Source of the DNA: Hermodice carunculata
Lineage: Eukaryota; Annelida; Polychaeta; Eunicida; Amphinomidae
NCBI GenBank assembly: GCA_964020975.1
Contig: OZ026618.1
Span: 36,143,038 to 36,207,037 of the forward strand
Length of the DNA stretch: 64,000 nucleotides
Reading direction: 5' to 3'
Positions within the stretch are counted from its first letter, which is position 1. Each line of letters begins with the position of its first letter. The position numbers and the translations under genes were made by a program. Below are positions 39,501 through 64,000 of the stretch, in pieces. A model generated the notes under the pieces. It was not told where the DNA came from, did not search any database, and was given only the letters and a program-made list of their open reading frames with translations.

Positions 39501-41925
39501 TTTGAGTTAAAGGAGCCCTTTCATAAGAGTTCCGATGAAATTAAAGAACTCATGAGGGACTTAATGTACCGTGAAGACTTCTGACCTTTTTTGGCCCACA
39601 TTTTGTGGCCATTATATCTTACAGGGAGCATTCAAATTACACACTGATATTACCTGCCATTAGCAAACACCTCACTTTTGCGAACAGCGATTCTTTTCTG
39701 GGTCCAAAACCACATATTTTAACCTGATATGATATGAATAGTGAACAAATTATCAAACCAAAAAGAAAAGAAGCCAAAATGTTTTGTGACTTGTAGATGT
39801 TACACAGGTCGACGAAGCAAGGGCATGAACTGTAGAGACGGCACTGTCTAACCATTTTCGTTTCTTGTGAAACTCGTAAGGCACAATAACAGTTTTTCCC
39901 TGATATTGCGTTGACAGCACAACGGGTGAGAATCTTCTCACGCGTTCGCCGACATTCATATATTGTACATGCTCATATGTATTCTTTTCTCCCAATACAC
40001 AACTCCCATGCAGTTACAAGTAGTTAAGAAGAGCAGAAGATGTTAAATAAATCATTCAAACAAAATAATACTATCACGACAGTTGATTTGGATTTTATTT
40101 ATTACTCAGTCGATTGGCAGGAACTGGTTTTGTTTATTTCTTTTGGTATTTAGTGTTACACAACCAAAATACCGAAAACAAGAGAAAACATGATATAATG
40201 TATCATTTAAACATATATCATCACTTTTAATGATTGACTTGTATTTTTATTTATTACTGTACAGATATTGGAATTATATTTGAGGAAAATAAGGATTATT
40301 ACATCAGAAGAAATTGCTTCTGTCTTGTTCTATTAGACATTTAGCATTAAACTCCCCGGTCTGTGGTTTCTACACTACATGGTAAGTCACGCAGCAACTG
40401 CCTTTGGAACAGCTGCAGCATGACTGTGCAGGCAGTGCAAAAAAGTAATAACTGTAGACCAGGCATGTTGGCCCTTGAATAAAAGCTCTTTTTTTACGAT
40501 GAATCTATATAGGCTAATGCCATCTTAAATCTAGGTAAATATATACGGGAAAGTCAGGGACTGGTATAGAAGGAGTTAAACATATAACATCACAATGATA
40601 GACTTGTATCTTATTTGTTTATAACTCTATGCACATGGGAATTACATTTGAGCTAAAGAAAGAGTGTTTCACTTTAAAATGTCTCTAAACCTAGACTCTG
40701 GCAGAAGGCAAATCCCAAGTCCCAAAAAGAAATTTTAAAAAAGCAGCACATGTGTATTTAATATAAAGAGAAACTTAACAAACCTGAATCTGTAAGCCCA
40801 TGTACCGTTTGAACACTATCAACTCTCTAATATTCTACGAGCAAACTCCTATTCTGTACCATTCAATGAATGTTGGATTCTTGTGTACACAGCGTGAATG
40901 ACCGTGTATACAGAAAGGTAGACTTAATTCACTGTAAATTTCTTGCTATTGTATTCAAAATCTTATTTTATTGGCCAGTCATCTTCAAAGTCAAATTTTA
41001 ACAATTTTCTGTCCCGTGGCTTCCTACAAGTTTTAAAGTACATCAACCAAGTGGGTCAAGAGTTTCCCCTACTAAACTACATCTAGAAGAATATTCTACA
41101 TGTATGTAGATACAACTTTTATATTATTTTTTTTTATTGCTTCACACCCTACATAACATAAGAAAAGAACCAAAAGCTAATTAAGGACATAAGCAGATAT
41201 TTTCACAATTATTGACTTTCATTTTGTTATTGTGACTCTAAAAATATTGGTATCTATTATGCTATACACATTGGTATAATAGAAACTGAGCAAAACAAGG
41301 GTGTTCTGTGTTTAGGTTTTGATTTCTTTTTAGCGTTCCCATCTGGAAACACTGAAAATACGTGATAAGACTTGCGCATTGAAGCATTTTCGTTTTTGCG
41401 TGTGTTTATTACTGCTTCTTTTGCCTTATTTTCTCTTCTTTTTTGGTCTTTAGGCAGACCTGTTTCCGCGATGCAGAGAGGTATTGTGAGAATATATCAT
41501 CAAAGAATGAATGCGAACACGAGAAACTAGGAAAACTCCACTGCTATAGTGCAAAAATATGACAAGCAAAATATGACAAATAATGTCGTATTTTTGCAGT
41601 TCTATTGTCGCAGTTACGTTGTCTCATTGTCTTGTTCTTGTATTCATTATCTACTCAAAATACAATGTCGAAAATGCGACAATACGAAAATACAATGCGA
41701 AACTACGAAAACAAAACTGCGAAAACATGTCATAATATTTGACGTATTTTCGTGTCGTGCTTTCACATTTTCGCCCTCGTATTTTCGTACTTTCTTGTCT
41801 TCACCTTCGCGTTTTCTGTCTCTCGTTTTCTTTTGTCGTATTTTTATAGAAATATCTGATGGCACTAATATGCCACCAGATGAATGACACTGTTTTCTTT
41901 TGTACCACACATTAACATAAAATTC
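39501..41925. other. 3' flank of the MIB-CARD gene
   Basis: No gene seen. On the minus strand the first AATAAA after the MIB-CARD stop is at 41405-41410 (plus-strand TTTATT), which would give a 3' UTR of about 520 bases. Several similar AT-rich blocks (40080-40260, 40500-40680) share the phrase about ATTACATTTGAG/CTTGTATTTTATTT, suggesting a low-copy repeat. Confidence 0.35.
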
Positions 41926-63781
<21,856 letters not shown>

Positions 63782-64000
63782 CTATTTCATCATGAGTATA
63801 TATGTTTATATGGAAAAGGGGGTTGTGGAATGTTGTACATTTTAAGATGTGATTAGTAGACACAGTTGGTGCCTTCCACATGTCTAAATTTTCAGGTTCT
63901 AGACCTCTAATATATTACGAAGATATAAACAACATATGTATAAGGTTAACAGGGTAGTCAGCGTTAACTGTACTAAGTCAAAGATCTTAATTTTAAGAAA
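63782..64000. other. Upstream intron of MIB-CARD gene, cut by window edge
   Basis: No exon seen between the acceptor and the window end. Confidence 0.5.

Overview
The window is AT-rich, intron-rich eukaryotic DNA crowded with microsatellites, retrotransposon fossils and small palindromic repeats. It has the look of a marine invertebrate (lophotrochozoan or invertebrate deuterostome), and I cannot name the species. Support comes from long introns with standard GT-AG sites, a BEL/Pao element, several LINE clades, extensive (TA)n, (CT)n and (ATT)n tracts, tandem arrays built around TGACCTTGA/TCAAGGTCA, and enrichment of the 8-mers TAGGCCTA and TACATGTA. Almost all long open frames here are microsatellite artefacts. 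The real genes appear only as short exons with matching splice phases.

Three host genes can be assembled. (1) 7991-10466, plus strand: a three-exon gene for a 134-residue protein with two membrane helices, which I do not recognise. (2) 16337-23999, minus strand: a five-coding-exon gene for a 189-residue protein with four EF-hands, probably with a 5' non-coding exon ending at 28651. (3) 41926-63781, minus strand: the last six exons of a Mind-bomb-like E3 ubiquitin ligase (ankyrin repeats, then a C3HC4 RING finger) that continues into a complete C-terminal CARD domain. Gene (3) runs off the right edge, and its ANK-RING-CARD layout is the most unusual thing in the window. A THAP zinc-finger fragment lies at 2950-3066.

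Layout by region. 1-7990: repeats, the THAP fragment and two LINE 3' fragments (4621-5120, 6500-7757). 7991-10466: the membrane protein gene. 10467-16336: a MITE-like element and microsatellites. 16337-28800: the EF-hand gene. 28800-41925: gene-poor, with a LINE reverse-transcriptase piece (30440-31000), an L1-like piece on the minus strand (34440-35280), two copies of a small TIR element (33094, 39023) and a 144-bp tandem array (37290-37800). 41926-63781: the MIB-CARD gene. Its introns hold a 145-bp tandem array (45859-47020), a strong hairpin (47431-47563), a broken BEL/Pao retrotransposon with both LTRs (51815-58567) and a decayed copy of a widespread unnamed protein family (59108-60890).

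The two minus-strand genes suggest Ca2+ sensing and ubiquitin/death-fold signalling, but nothing in the sequence links them to each other. Exon assignments rest on splice-site consensus, phase compatibility and domain continuity, all read by eye.
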